Below are positions 34,018-46,714 of a stretch of DNA of 64,000 bases, piece by piece. The notes beneath the pieces are model-generated. The model did no database searches, was not told the DNA's origin, and was given only the letters and a program-made list of their open reading frames with translations. The stretch's first letter is position 1, and every line of letters starts with the position of its first letter. This DNA is from Tragulus kanchil (Eukaryota; Chordata; Mammalia; Artiodactyla; Tragulidae), in assembly GCA_022376925.1 (NCBI GenBank), contig JAIOJX010000006.1, positions 61,155,394-61,219,393 of the forward strand, written 5' to 3'. Position numbers and translations under genes: made by a program.

Positions 34018-34447
34018 CCTAGACACAACTCTTCTGTTCTGCATTTTATATTTATATTAATTTTTTAGTGTGTTTGTACATTTTGAAGGATTTCTCAGAA
34101 TTTACGAAAAAAATCAACTATTAGTATCAATCTAGATTTCACCAAATAAGTAAGATCCCGAGATTCTCTTTATTTTATGACTTTTCTATCCTATCTAAGG
34201 AGGATACATTGCACAAAGTAAGTAATCCTAGGATGGAGGGGAGTGATATGTGAGTGTGTGTTTAGTCATGTCCAACTCTTTGTGACTCTATAAACTGTAG
34301 CCTGACTGGCTCCTGTGTCTATGGGATTCTCCAGACATGAATACTGGAGTGGGTTGATATGCCCTCCTCCAGGTAATCTTCTGACTCAGGGATTGAACCC
34401 AAGTCCACTGCATCTCCTGAAGTGGAGGTGGATTCTTTACCACTGAG

Positions 34448-36567
34448 ATACCAGAGAAGACTGTAGGGCAGTGGTAGAAAGTGATAAAGCTGCAGTATTT
34501 AATGAGTATTGTTAGGTGAATTAAAATTCATTCTGTAGTCATCAAAAGTAAAATTAAGCTCCCAAAAGCTGTGAAGAAAAATTGGAGCATGAATCAGAAC
34601 AGGGAAATATACTGAAGAAGTATCTCTGTATATGTTAAGAAAGAGGCTCAGTCAGTAAAAAATTCACCTGAAATGCAAGAGACATGGATTGGATCCCTAG
34701 CTTGAGAAGATCCCCTGAAAAAAAGGAGATGTAAACTCACTCCAGTATTCTTGGCTGCGAATTCTCATGGACGGAGGAGCCTAGAATTGTAAGACTCAGA
34801 CACAATTTAGCCACTAAGCCACCACCACAACAATCTAAGCAAGTGAGGATAATGTCATAACTAGTCCAATAATTGAAGAGAGTCTCTTTTCAACAGACAC
34901 ATGATAAAGAACTAACTAGTTAGCCTCATCAAACGGTTCAATGAACATTTAGATGAAGACCTAACATCAAAAAAAAAAGAAAGAAAGAAAGAAAAAACGT
35001 CCTTTTCATCACTGGAGACTAGAATGCAAAAGAAGAAAGTCAAAAGATACCTTGAATAACAGGTAAGATTGGCCTTGGAGTACAAAATGAAGCAAGGGAA
35101 AGCTAACAGAGCTTTACATAGAGAATGCACTGATCATAACAAACACCTTCTTGCAACAGCACAAGATGACTCTACACATGAACATAATCAATACTGAAGT
35201 TGGATTGATCATATTCTTTGCAGCCAAAGATGGAGAAACTCTATACAGTTAGCAAAAAACAGACCTGGAGCTGTCTGTGGCTCAGATCATGAACTCCTTA
35301 TTTCAAAATATAACCTTAAATTGGAAAAGTTGGGAAAAATCACTAGGCCATTCAGTAGGACCTGAATCAAATTCCTTACAATCATACAGTGAAAGTGAAA
35401 AATAGACTCAAGGGGTTACATCTGATGTACACAGTGCTGGAAGAACTATGGACATGGACAAAGGTTCATAACACTGTGGAGAAGTATGATGAAAATTCAA
35501 AAAAGTGCAAAGGCAAAATGTCACTGAAGTATACCAGAGAAGACTGTAGGGCAGTGGTAGAAAGTGATAAAGCTGCAGTATTTAATGAGTATTGTTAGGT
35601 GAATTAAAATTCATTCTGTAGTCATCAAAAGTAAAATTAAGCTCCCAAAAGCTGTGAAGAAAAATTGGAGCATGAATCAGAACAGGGAAATATACTGAAG
35701 AAGTATCTCTGTATATGTTAAGAAAGAGGCTCAGTCAGTAAAAAATTCACCTGAAATGCAAGAGACATGGATTGGATCCCTAGCTTGAGAAGATCCCCTG
35801 AAAAAAAGGAGATGTAAACTCACTCCAGTATTCTTGGCTGCGAATTCTCATGGACGGAGGAGCCTAGAATTGTAAGACTCAGACACAATTTAGCCACTAA
35901 GCCACCACCACAACAATCTAAGCAAGTGAGGATAATGTCATAACTAGTCCAATAATTGAAGAGAGTCTCTTTTCAACAGACACATGATAAAGAACTAACT
36001 AGTTAGCCTCATCAAACGGTTCAATGAACATTTAGATGAAGACCTAACATCAAAAAAAAAAGAAAGAAAGAAAAACGTCCTTTTCATCACTGGAGACTAG
36101 AATGCAAAAGAAGAAAGTCAAAAGATACCTTGAATAACAGGTAAGTTTGGGCCCTTTGGGAGTACAAAATGAAGCAAGGGAAAGCTAACAGAGCTTTACA
36201 TAGAGAATGCACTGATCATAACAAACACCTTCTTGCAACAGCACAAGATGACTCTACACATGAACATAATCAATACTGAAGTTGGATTGATCATATTCTT
36301 TGCAGCCAAAGATGGAGAAACTCTATACAGTTAGCAAAAAACAGACCTGGAGCTGTCTGTGGCTCAGATCATGAACTCCTTATTTCAAAATATAACCTTA
36401 AATTGGAAAAGTTGGGAAAAATCACTAGGCCATTCAGTAGGACCTGAATCAAATTCCTTACAATCATACAGTGAAAGTGAAAAATAGACTCAAGGGGTTA
36501 CATCTGATGTACACAGTGCTGGAAGAACTATGGACATGGACAAAGGTTCATAACACTGTGGAGAAGT
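34448..36567. repeat. Tandem duplication 14 (offset 1082-1083)
   Basis: Copy A is 34448-35485 and copy B is 35531-36567. Between them, 35486-35530 is a corrupted rendering of what follows copy B. Differences include two fewer AAAG units in copy B (near 36052) and stretched G, C and T runs near 36146-36160. Confidence 0.95.
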
Positions 36568-38669
36568 CAGTGATGAAAATCATTCCCAAGAAAAAGAAAT
36601 GCAAAAAGGCAAGATAGTTGTCTGAGAAGGTATGTGAAGGTCAAAAGAGTAAAAAAGGTTCACTCATCTGAATGGAGAGTTCATGAAAATAACAAGGAGA
36701 CATAAGAAAGCCTTTTTAAGTGACCAATGAAAAGAAATACAGGAAAATGTTTGACTGGGAAAGATTTGAGATCCTTTCAAGAAAAAGAGCAATTCCAAGG
36801 GAACATTTCATGCAAAGATAGGCACAATTAAGGACAGAAACAATATGAAACTAACAGAAGCAGAAGATATGAAGAAGAGGTGGAAAGAATACATACAAGA
36901 ACTATGCAAAAAATGATCTTCAAGAACCAGATGACCACAATGGTGTGAGCACTCACCTAGAACCAGATAGCTTAAAGTGCAAAGTCAAGTGGGCCCTGCG
37001 AAGCATTATTAAGAACAATGCTAGTAGAGGTGATGGAATTCCAGCTCAGTTATTTCAAATATTAAAAGACGATGCTGTAAAAGAGCTAAACTCAATATGC
37101 CAGCAAATCTGCAAAACTCAGCAAAGGCCTCAGGAGTTTAAAAGGTCAGTTTTCATTCCAATCACAAAAAAAGACAATGTCAAAGAATGTTCAAACTACT
37201 GAACCATTGCACTCATTTCACATGCTAGCAAAGTAATGCTCAAAATACTCCAAGCTAGACTTCAACAATTCCAAATTAGAACTTCCAGAAATACAAGCTG
37301 CATTTAGAAAAGGCAGAAGAATCATAGATCAAATAGCCAACATCTGTTGGAACATAGAAATAGCAAGGTAATTCCAGAATTAACTATTCTATTGCCTTTG
37401 TGTGGATCACTGCCAACTGTGGCAAATTCTAGAAATATCAGACCGCCTCACTTGCCTCCTGTATACTTCCACTTGTCTTGTATGCAGGACAAAAAGCAAC
37501 AGTTAGAAATGAACATGGAACAACAGACTGTTTTCAAATAGAGAAAGAAGTAGGTCAAAGCTATATATTATCACACTGATATTTATTTACATCTGATGTA
37601 CACAGTGCTGGAAGAACTATGGACATGGACAAAGGTTCATAACACTGTGGAGAAGTCAGTGATGAAAATCATTCCCAAGAAAAAGAAATGCAAAAAGGCA
37701 AGATAGTTGTCTGAGAAGGTATGTGAAGGTCAAAAGAGTAAAAAAGGTTCACTCATCTGAATGGAGAGTTCATGAAAATAACAAGGAGACATAAGAAAGC
37801 CTTTTTAAGTGACCAATGAAAAGAAATACAGGAAAATGTTTGACTGGGAAAGATTTGAGATCCTTTCAAGAAAAAGAGCAATTCCAAGGGAACATTTCAT
37901 GCAAAGATAGGCACAATTAAGGACAGAAACAATATGAAACTAACAGAAGCAGAAGATATGAAGAAGAGGTGGAAAGAATACATACAAGAACTATGCAAAA
38001 AATGATCTTCAAGAACCAGATGACCACAATGGTGTGAGCACTCACCTAGAACCAGATAGCTTAAAGTGCAAAGTCAAGTGGGCCCTGCGAAGCATTATTA
38101 AGAACAATGCTAGTAGAGGTGATGGAATTCCAGCTCAGTTATTTCAAATATTAAAAGACGATGCTGTAAAAGAGCTAAACTCAATATGCCAGCAAATCTG
38201 CAAAACTCAGCAAAGGCCTCAGGAGTTTAAAAGGTCAGTTTTCATTCCAATCACAAAAAAAGACAATGCCAAAGAATGTTCAAACTACTGAACCATTGCA
38301 CTCATTTCACATGCTAGCAAAGTAATGCTCAAAATACTCCAAGCTAGACTTCAACAATTCCAAATTAGAACTTCCAGAAATACAAGCTGCATTTAGAAAA
38401 GGCAGAAGAATCATAGATCAAATAGCCAACATCTGTTGGAACATAGAAATAGCAAGGTAATTCCAGAATTAACTATTCTATTGCCTTTGTGTGGATCACT
38501 GCCAACTGTGGCAAATTCTAGAAATATCAGACCGCCTCACTTGCCTCCTGTATACTTCCACTTGTCTTGTATGCAGGACAAAAAGCAACAGTTAGAAATG
38601 AACATGGAACAACAGACTGTTTTCAAATAGAGAAAGAAGTAGGTCAAAGCTATATATTATCACACTGAT
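36498..38669. repeat. Tandem duplication 15 (offset 1089)
   Basis: Copy A is 36498-37580 and copy B is 37587-38669, with about six filler bases. One clear substitution lies near 37178/38268 (aatgtcaaag versus aatgccaaag). Confidence 0.95.
36945..37202 (+). pseudogene. BovB reverse transcriptase fragment (RT fingers)
   Basis: An 85-codon stretch with LEPDSLKCKVKWALRSI, RGDGIPAQLFQILKDDAV and FKRSVFIPITKKDN, which are RT subdomains 1-2 of the RTE family. The frame ends at a stop right after KECSNY, where an intact element would continue (ANYRTIAL-like). It is printed again at 38034-38291 with one Val/Ala difference. It is a fossil within the plus-strand BovB and has no start of its own. Confidence 0.8.
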
Positions 38670-40824
38670 TATTTAATTTATATGCAGTGTACATCATGTG
38701 AATTGTTGGTCTGGATGAAACACAAACTGAAAGTAACATTGGTGGGAGAAGCCTCGGATACACAGATAATACCACCCTTATGGCAGAAAGTGAGGCAGAA
38801 CTAATACGCCTTTTGATGAAGATGAAATAGGAGAGTGGAAAAAGCTTACCTAAAACTCAACATTCAAAAAATGAAGATAATGGCATCCAGCTCTATCACT
38901 TCATGGCAAATAGATGAGCAAACAGTGGAAACAGTGACGAACTTTATTTTCTTCGACTCCAACATCACTGCGGATGGTGACTGCAGTCGAGAAATAAAAA
39001 GGAACTTGCTCCTTGGAAGAAAAATTATGATGAACATAGACAGCATATTAAAAATCAAAGACATCACTTTACCAACAAAAGATGTTATGGTTTTCCCAGT
39101 AGTCTCATATGAATATGAACGTTAAATCATAGAAAAGTCTGAGTGTTGAAGAATTGATGCTTTCGAACTGTGGTTTTGGAGAAGGTGCTTGGGAGTCCCT
39201 TAGATTGCAAGGAGATCAAACCAGTTCATCCTAAAGGAAATCAACTCTGAATATTCATTGAAAGGATTGACGCTGAATCTGAAGTCCCAATACTTTGATC
39301 ACCTTATGTGAAGAGATGACTCATTGGAAAAGACCCTGATTCTAGGAAAGATTGAAGGCATGAGGAGAAGAAGATGACAGAGGGCAAGATGTTGGGATGG
39401 CATTATTAAGTCAATGGACATGAGTTTGAGCAAGCTCCAGGATATTAGGACATTAAACTTTTGATATTTATGTATAAGATCATGGCACCATTTACCATTT
39501 TCTTTATATTTATGAATTCAATTTTATAATAATAGGCAGTTCTTTTAAAAACAATTAATATTTACCTATCTCTCATCATAGGCTCTAATACTATAAGTGT
39601 ATATATTCACTCAATTTCTACAGCAGTATAAAATAGGCATCCAGTTATCCTTATTTCATAAAGTGGAGACTAGTTACAAAGAGTTTAAATAATCAGCCTA
39701 GACAAAAAGCAACAGTTAGAAATGAACATGGAACAACAGACTGTTTTCAAATAGAGAAAGAAGTAGGTCAAAGCTATATATTATCACACTGATTATTTAA
39801 TTTATATGCAGTGTACATCATGTGAATTGTTGGTCTGGATGAAACACAAACTGAAAGTAACATTGGTGGGAGAAGCCTCGGATACACAGATAATACCACC
39901 CTTATGGCAGAAAGTGAGGCAGAACTAATACGCCTTTTGATGAAGATGAAATAGGAGAGTGGAAAAAGCTTACCTAAAACTCAACATTCAAAAAATGAAG
40001 ATAATGGCATCCAGCTCTATCACTTCATGGCAAATAGATGAGCAAACAGTGGAAACAGTGACGAACTTTATTTTCTTCGACTCCAACATCACTGCGGATG
40101 GTGACTGCAGTCGAGAAATAAAAAGGAACTTGCTCCTTGGAAGAAAAATTATGATGAACATAGACAGCATATTAAAAATCAAAGACATCACTTTACCAAC
40201 AAAAGATGTTATGGTTTTCCCAGTAGTCTCATATGAATATGAACGTTAAATCATAGAAAAGTCTGAGTGTTGAAGAATTGATGCTTTCGAACTGTGGTTT
40301 TGGAGAAGGTGCTTGGGAGTCCCTTAGATTGCAAGGAGATCAAACCAGTTCATCCTAAAGGAAATCAACTCTGAATATTCATTGAAAGGATTGACGCTGA
40401 ATCTGAAGTCCCAATACTTTGATCACCTTATGTGAAGAGATGACTCATTGGAAAAGACCCTGATTCTAGGAAAGATTGAAGGCATGAGGAGAAGAAGATG
40501 ACAGAGGGCAAGATGTTGGGATGGCATTATTAAGTCAATGGACATGAGTTTGAGCAAGCTCCAGGATATTAGGACATTAAACTTTTGATATTTATGTATA
40601 AGATCATGGCACCATTTACCATTTTCTTTATATTTATGAATTCAATTTTATAATAATAGGCAGTTCTTTTAAAAACAATTAATATTTACCTATCTCTCAT
40701 CATAGGCTCTAATACTATAAGTGTATATATTCACTCAATTTCTACAGCAGTATAAAATAGGCATCCAGTTATCCTTATTTCATAAAGTGGAGACTAGTTA
40801 CAAAGAGTTTAAATAATCAGCCTA
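38577..40824. repeat. Tandem duplication 16 (offset 1124)
   Basis: Copy A is 38577-39700 and copy B is 39701-40824, abutting exactly without filler. It repeats the BovB thumb and 3' end and part of a MIR. Confidence 0.95.
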
Positions 40825-40860
40825 TGGTCACAGAGTTAGTATATGAAAAAGCCACTATTT
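40690..40860 (-). mobile_element. MIR fossil, minus strand
   Basis: Landmarks: 'ttatccttatttcataaagt', 'ggagactagttacaaagagt', 'aataatcagcctatggtcac', 'agagttagtatatg'. This is the reverse MIR core (the sequence that reads as 'cccattttacagatgag...gtcacacagctag' in less decayed copies). Partly printed at 39566-39700 too. Confidence 0.6.
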
Positions 40861-40879
40861 ATAGCAAGACAATTAACTT

Positions 40880-41090
40880 CAGTGTGGCTCAGTGGTAAAG
40901 ATTTCATCTGCAATGAAGTATACACACTTTCGATCTCTGAGCTGTGAAGATGCACTGGAGAAGGAAATGGAAACCCACTCCAGTATTCTCCCCTGGGAAA
41001 TCCCATGGACAGAGGAGCTAGTGGACAACAATCCTTTAGGTAATAAAAGAGCTGGACTCAATTTAGCAACTAAACAACAAACAACAATTT
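40880..41090 (+). mobile_element. Bov-tA SINE, plus strand
   Basis: Starts 'gtgtggctcagtggtaaaga' and contains 'ggagaaggaaatggaaaccc', 'actccagtattctcccctgg' and 'cccatggacagaggagctag'. It ends near 'caatttagcaactaaacaac'. A diverged but nearly full element. Confidence 0.85.
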
Positions 41091-41514
41091 GACCCCATAA
41101 TTTTTTAAATCATTATGCGGCTCCTTTTAAGCATTAAGCTATATCAAGTATTAAAGGTCCACAGAAGAATAAATGTACCATTTGCCCTTTAGGATATGCA
41201 GTCTTAATGTAGGAAACAGTAATTGTTAAGGTGTGATAAAATGTAAAATATGCTATCAAAGGAGTACATTGTATGTTAGATGGGGCTACAAAGGAGAGAG
41301 CAGTTCATTCCATTTACAAAAATGCAGATGATCAAGAAAATCTTGAGTTAAACATTTAACTAGGCTTTCCTATTAATATACATACGCTTTTACTAAGAAA
41401 GAATAGGTTTTTTTGAATTGTCTATATGCATTACATTAAGCCAGGCTCTTCAGTTAGTACCCATAGAAACCACATGAATTAAGAACTATTTCAAGAATCA
41501 CTTAGAAGAAATGA
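41091..41514. other. Unassigned DNA
   Basis: No gene recognised. Parts of 41120-41310 may be an ancient interspersed repeat, but I cannot name it. Confidence 0.4.
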
Positions 41515-41971
41515 AGTAAACCTCAGAGTCAACAAAAGAGTTTGGCTGCAGTACTAGGGTGCAATCTCAAAAACAACAGAATGTTATCAGTCCCTTTCCA
41601 AGGCAATTCATTTGATAGCAGAGTCATCCAAATCTATGTCCTAACTACTAATGCTCAGGAAACCAAAGCTGAACCATGCTGTGAAGACCTAAATGATGTT
41701 TCAAGAACAACACCAAAGGTAAAAAAAAATGCTTTTCATCACTGAAGATTGGAATGCAAAAGTAGAAAGTTAAGAGATACCTGGAGTACCAGGCAAGTTT
41801 GGCCTTGGAGTACAAGTGAAGGTTAACAGTTTTACAAAGAGTATGCATGGATCATAGCAAATAACAGCCTCTTCCAACAGCACAAGAAGCAATTCTACAC
41901 ATGGACATCACCAGAAGATCAATACTGAAATCAGATTGAGTATATTCTTTGCAGCCAAAGAAAGAGAAGGT

Positions 41972-44116
41972 CTATACAGTTGGCAAAAACAAGGCTTGGA
42001 GCTTGCTTGGAGCCACCACTGGCTCAGATCATGAACTCCTTATTGAAAAATAAAAACTTAAATTTAAGAAAGTAGGGAAAACCACGAAGTCATTCAGGCA
42101 CAAACTAAATAAAATTCCTTACAATCATACAGTGGATGTGAATGATAGATTGAAGCGATTAGATCTTATAGACATAGTGCATGAAAAACTAAGGATGGAG
42201 GTTTGTAACATTATAGGGGAAGCATTTATCAACCATCCCCAAGAAAAAGAAATGCAAAAAGGCAAACGGCTGTCTGAAGAGGCCTTAAAAATAGCTGAGA
42301 AAAGAAGAGATGCCAAAGTCTAAGGTGTAAAGGTGATATACACCCATCTGAAAGCAGAGTTCCAGAGAATACCAAGGAGAGGTGAGGAAACCTTGTTAAG
42401 TGAACAGTGAAAAGAAATAGAGGAAAATATCAGAATGGTTAAGACTAGAGATCTCTACAAGAAAATGACAGATACCAAGGAATATATCATACAAAGACAG
42501 ACAAAATTTAGGACAGAAATGATATGGACCTAGCCAAAGCAGAAGATATTAAGAAGACGCAGAAAAAATACTCACAAGAACTGTACATAAAAGATCTTCA
42601 TGAGTCAGATGGCCACTATGGAAGCATCTTGGAGTAAAAAAGTCAAGATTACCCAAGGAACCATCACTTCAAACAGTGCTAGTGGGCGTGATGGAATTCC
42701 AGCTGAGCTATGTCAAATATTAAAAGATGATGCTGTTGAAGAGCTGAATATGCCAGTATATTTGGAAAACTCAGTAGTGACCTCAGGATTGGAAGGGGTC
42801 TATTTTCATTCCAATCACGAAGAAGGGCAATGCCAAAGAATGTTCAGACTACACTATCATTGCACACATTTCACATGATAGCAAAGTAATGGTCAAAATC
42901 CTCCAAGATAGACTAACAATACATGAACTGAGAACTTCCAGATGTACAAGCTGGAGTTAGAAAAGACAGAAGAACCAGAGATAAAATTGCCAATATTCAT
43001 TGGAACATAGAAAGAGCAAGGAATAAAATTGCTCAACAGAACTCCTTATTGAAAAGATAGAAGAGAAAAAACTATACAGTTGGCAAAAACAAGGCTTGAG
43101 CTTGCTTGGAGCCACCACTGGCTCAGATCATGAACTCCTTATTGAAAATAAAACTTAAATTTAAGAAAGTAGAAAACCACGAAGTCATTCAGGCACAAAC
43201 TAAATAAAATTCCTTACAATCATACAGTGGATGTGAATGATAGATTGAAGCGATTAGATCTTATAGACATAGTGCATGAAAAACTAAGGATGGAGGTTTG
43301 TAACATTATAGGGGAAGCATTTATCAACCATCCCCAAGAAAAAGAAATGCAAAAAGGCAAACGGCTGTCTGAAGAGGCCTTAAAAATAGCTGAGAAAAGA
43401 AGAGATGCCAAAGTCTAAGGTGTAAAGGTGATATACACCCATCTGAAAGCAGAGTTCCAGAGAATACCAAGGAGAGGTGAGGAAACCTTGTTAAGTGAAC
43501 AGTGAAAAGAAATAGAGGAAAATATCAGAATGGTTAAGACTAGAGATCTCTACAAGAAAATGACAGATACCAAGGAATATATCATACAAAGACAGACAAA
43601 ATTTAGGACAGAAATGATATGGACCTAGCCAAAGCAGAAGATATTAAGAAGACGCAGAAAAAATACTCACAAGAACTGTACATAAAAGATCTTCATGAGT
43701 CAGATGGCCACTATGGAAGCATCTTGGAGTAAAAAAGTCAAGATTACCCAAGGAACCATCACTTCAAACAGTGCTAGTGGGCGTGATGGAATTCCAGCTG
43801 AGCTATGTCAAATATTAAAAGATGATGCTGTTGAAGAGCTGAATATGCCAGTATATTTGGAAAACTCAGTAGTGACCTCAGGATTGGAAGGGGTCTATTT
43901 TCATTCCAATCACGAAGAAGGGCAATGCCAAAGAATGTTCAGACTACACTATCATTGCACACATTTCACATGATAGCAAAGTAATGGTCAAAATCCTCCA
44001 AGATAGACTAACAATACATGAACTGAGAACTTCCAGATGTACAAGCTGGAGTTAGAAAAGACAGAAGAACCAGAGATAAAATTGCCAATATTCATTGGAA
44101 CATAGAAAGAGCAAGG
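41972..44116. repeat. Tandem duplication 17 (offset 1095-1100)
   Basis: Copy A is 41972-43021 and copy B is 43072-44116. The first 130 bases of copy B lack single bases in homopolymers (aaaataaaact versus aaaaataaaaact, and gtagaaaacc versus gtagggaaaacc). The ~50-base filler contains 'gaactccttattgaaaa', which also occurs at 42031. Confidence 0.95.
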
Positions 44117-45991
44117 GAATTCTATTAAAAAAAAAATCTGCTTCTGCTTCATTGACTATACTAATGTCTTGACTGTGCTGATCATAACAAACTGTGAAAA
44201 GTTTTGAATGTGATGGGACTACTAGACCGCCATATCTGCCTCCTGTGAACCTGTATGCAGAACAAAAAGCAACAGTCACAACTGGACATGGAAAAATGGA
44301 CTTGTTCCAAACCGGGAAATGAGTATGTCAAGGCTGTATATTGTCATATGATTATTTAAAGCAGAGTGCATCATGTCAAATGCTGATCTGGATGAAGCAG
44401 AAGCTGGAATCAAGATTGACAGGGGAAAATATCAGTAATCTCAGATATGCAGATAATACCACCCTTATGGCAGAAAGTGAAGCAGAACTATCGAACCTTC
44501 TGATGAAGGTGAAAATGGAGAGTGAAAATGTTGGCCTAAAACTCAACATTCAAAACTGAATATTGTCGCATCTGGTCCCATTACTTCATGTCAAATAAAG
44601 GGACAAACAGTGGAAACAGTGACAGACTTTATTTTCTTGGGCTCCAAAATCACTGAATGTTGACTACAACTATGAAATTGAAAGTGCTCGTTCCTTGGGA
44701 GAAAAGCTATGACAAACCTAGACAGCATATTAAGAAGAAGAGACATAACTTTGCTGGCAAGGTCTGTATAGTCGATGCTATGCTTTTCCCAGTAGTCTTG
44801 TATGGATATAAGAGTTGGAGCATGAAGATGACTGAGTGCTGAAAATCCAATGATTTTGAACTGTGATGTTGGAGAAGATCCTTGAAAGCCCCTTCTGGCA
44901 AGGAGTCAAAATTAAAAGATGATGCTGTTGAAGAGCTGAATATGCCAGTATATTTGGAAAACTCAGTAGTGACCTCAGGATTGGAAGGGGTCTATTTTCA
45001 TTCCAATCACGAAGAAGGGCAATGCCAAAGAATGTTCAGACTACACTATCATTGCACACATTTCACATGATAGCAAAGTAATGGTCAAAATCCTCCAAGA
45101 TAGACTAACAATACATGAACTGAGAACTTCCAGATGTACAAGCTGGAGTTAGAAAAGACAGAAGAACCAGAGATAAAATTGCCAATATTCATTGGAACAT
45201 AGAAAGAGCAAGGGAATTCTATTAAAAAAAAAATCTGCTTCTGCTTCATTGACTATACTAATGTCTTGACTGTGCTGATCATAACAAACTGTGAAAAGTT
45301 TTGAATGTGATGGGACTACTAGACCGCCATATCTGCCTCCTGTGAACCTGTATGCAGAACAAAAAGCAACAGTCACAACTGGACATGGAAAAATGGACTT
45401 GTTCCAAACCGGGAAATGAGTATGTCAAGGCTGTATATTGTCATATGATTATTTAAAGCAGAGTGCATCATGTCAAATGCTGATCTGGATGAAGCAGAAG
45501 CTGGAATCAAGATTGACAGGGGAAAATATCAGTAATCTCAGATATGCAGATAATACCACCCTTATGGCAGAAAGTGAAGCAGAACTATCGAACCTTCTGA
45601 TGAAGGTGAAAATGGAGAGTGAAAATGTTGGCCTAAAACTCAACATTCAAAACTGAATATTGTCGCATCTGGTCCCATTACTTCATGTCAAATAAAGGGA
45701 CAAACAGTGGAAACAGTGACAGACTTTATTTTCTTGGGCTCCAAAATCACTGAATGTTGACTACAACTATGAAATTGAAAGTGCTCGTTCCTTGGGAGAA
45801 AAGCTATGACAAACCTAGACAGCATATTAAGAAGAAGAGACATAACTTTGCTGGCAAGGTCTGTATAGTCGATGCTATGCTTTTCCCAGTAGTCTTGTAT
45901 GGATATAAGAGTTGGAGCATGAAGATGACTGAGTGCTGAAAATCCAATGATTTTGAACTGTGATGTTGGAGAAGATCCTTGAAAGCCCCTT
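43814..45991. repeat. Tandem duplication 18 (offset 1097)
   Basis: Copy A is 43814-44894 and copy B is 44911-45991. The filler 44895-44910 is an altered form of the following text (ttctggcaaggagtcaa versus ttagactgcaaggagatcaa). The RT fingers segment therefore appears three times (42718, 43814, 44911). Confidence 0.95.
44341..44559 (+). pseudogene. BovB RT palm fragment with YADN in place of YADD
   Basis: A 72-codon stretch containing ISNLRYADNTTLMAESEAEL and VGLKLNIQN. In active RTE elements the box is YADD and both aspartates bind the catalytic metals; here the second one is asparagine (44446-44457). The frame stops after NIQN. Printed again at 45438-45656 with the same change, as expected for a duplicate. 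The other plus-strand BovB shows the same D-to-N change. Confidence 0.8.
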
Positions 45992-46312
45992 AGACTGCAA
46001 GGAGATCAAACAATTCAGTCCTAAATGTAACCAGCCCTGAATATTAAGGACTGATGCTGAATCTGAAGCTCCAGTACTTTGGCCACATTATGCAAAGAGA
46101 TGACACATTGGAAAAGACTCTGATACTGGGACAAAATATAAGGCAAAATGAGAAGTGGACAATGGCGGATGAGATGGTTGGATGGCATCATTGAGGCAAT
46201 GAATATGAGTTTAAGCAAGCTCCAGGAGTTGGTGAAGGACATGGACATCTGTTTTGCTGCAGTCCATGGGCTCAGCAAGAGTCGGGCATTACTGAGTGAT
46301 TGAACTGAACAG

Positions 46313-46714
46313 AAGAATTACTTGCCCATTGCACGGCTAAAAAATTTAGCTATGGCATGTAAGATTAAATTACTTCAGTATAAAGGGATGGGGCCTACAT
46401 TGAAAGCAAGAGGTCTAACTGCAGAATCTGAGCTCTTAACTGCTGTTCTCTTAGCTACACTTTTAAAACTAGACTGTCTATATGGAAACTCTATCAGACT
46501 GCAATTGGCAGCATTATTCCCTAGAATTCCTATATCTGCAAGATGATCAGGCAAAACAGTTCAAAGATAAATGGTTTATCATCCTTCATGCCAGAATGCA
46601 TTTTCAAACAACCAAAAGGATCAGTTTCTGTTCTTTCCTACCATATTATAGTAGACCTGACAGGCAAACATTAACAATCCTAAAGGGAGGCATAAAGGAT
46701 CAAAGACTGAGAAA
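46313..46714. other. Unassigned DNA
   Basis: Two short open frames overlap here (46322-46546 and 46482-46739), but neither resembles a family. No gene supported. Confidence 0.45.

Larger units (their letters stand above)
34870..40575 (+). mobile_element. BovB (RTE) LINE, plus strand, 5'-truncated
   Basis: Starts in the endonuclease region ('ttttcatcactggagactag', 'aagttggattgatcatattc'). It passes through the linker (35389-35598) and RT fingers (36945-37202, with ASRGDGIPAQLFQIL). The palm follows, where the polymerase box reads Y-T-D-N instead of Y-A-D-D (38759-38770), then the thumb (38835-39125, with MMNIDSILKIKDITLPTKD). It ends at the 3' text 'gacatgagtttgagcaagct'. Many stops and shifts. 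Duplications 14-16 add about 3.3 kb of repetition; the real element is about 2.4 kb. Confidence 0.85.
41515..46312 (+). mobile_element. BovB (RTE) LINE, plus strand, near-complete pol fossil
   Basis: Begins in the endonuclease ('gagtcatccaaatctatgtc', giving V-I-Q-I-Y-V). It continues through 42132-42323 (linker: DRLKRLDLIDIVHEKLRMEV, KRLSEEALKIAEKRR) and 42600-42878 (RT fingers: SGRDGIPAELCQILKDDAV). The palm at 44341-44559 reads RYADNTTLMAESEAEL, and the thumb lies at 44657-44842. It ends at the 3' terminus 'ctgagtgattgaactgaac' (46294-46312). Frames are broken in many places. Duplications 17 and 18 add about 2.2 kb. Confidence 0.87.
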
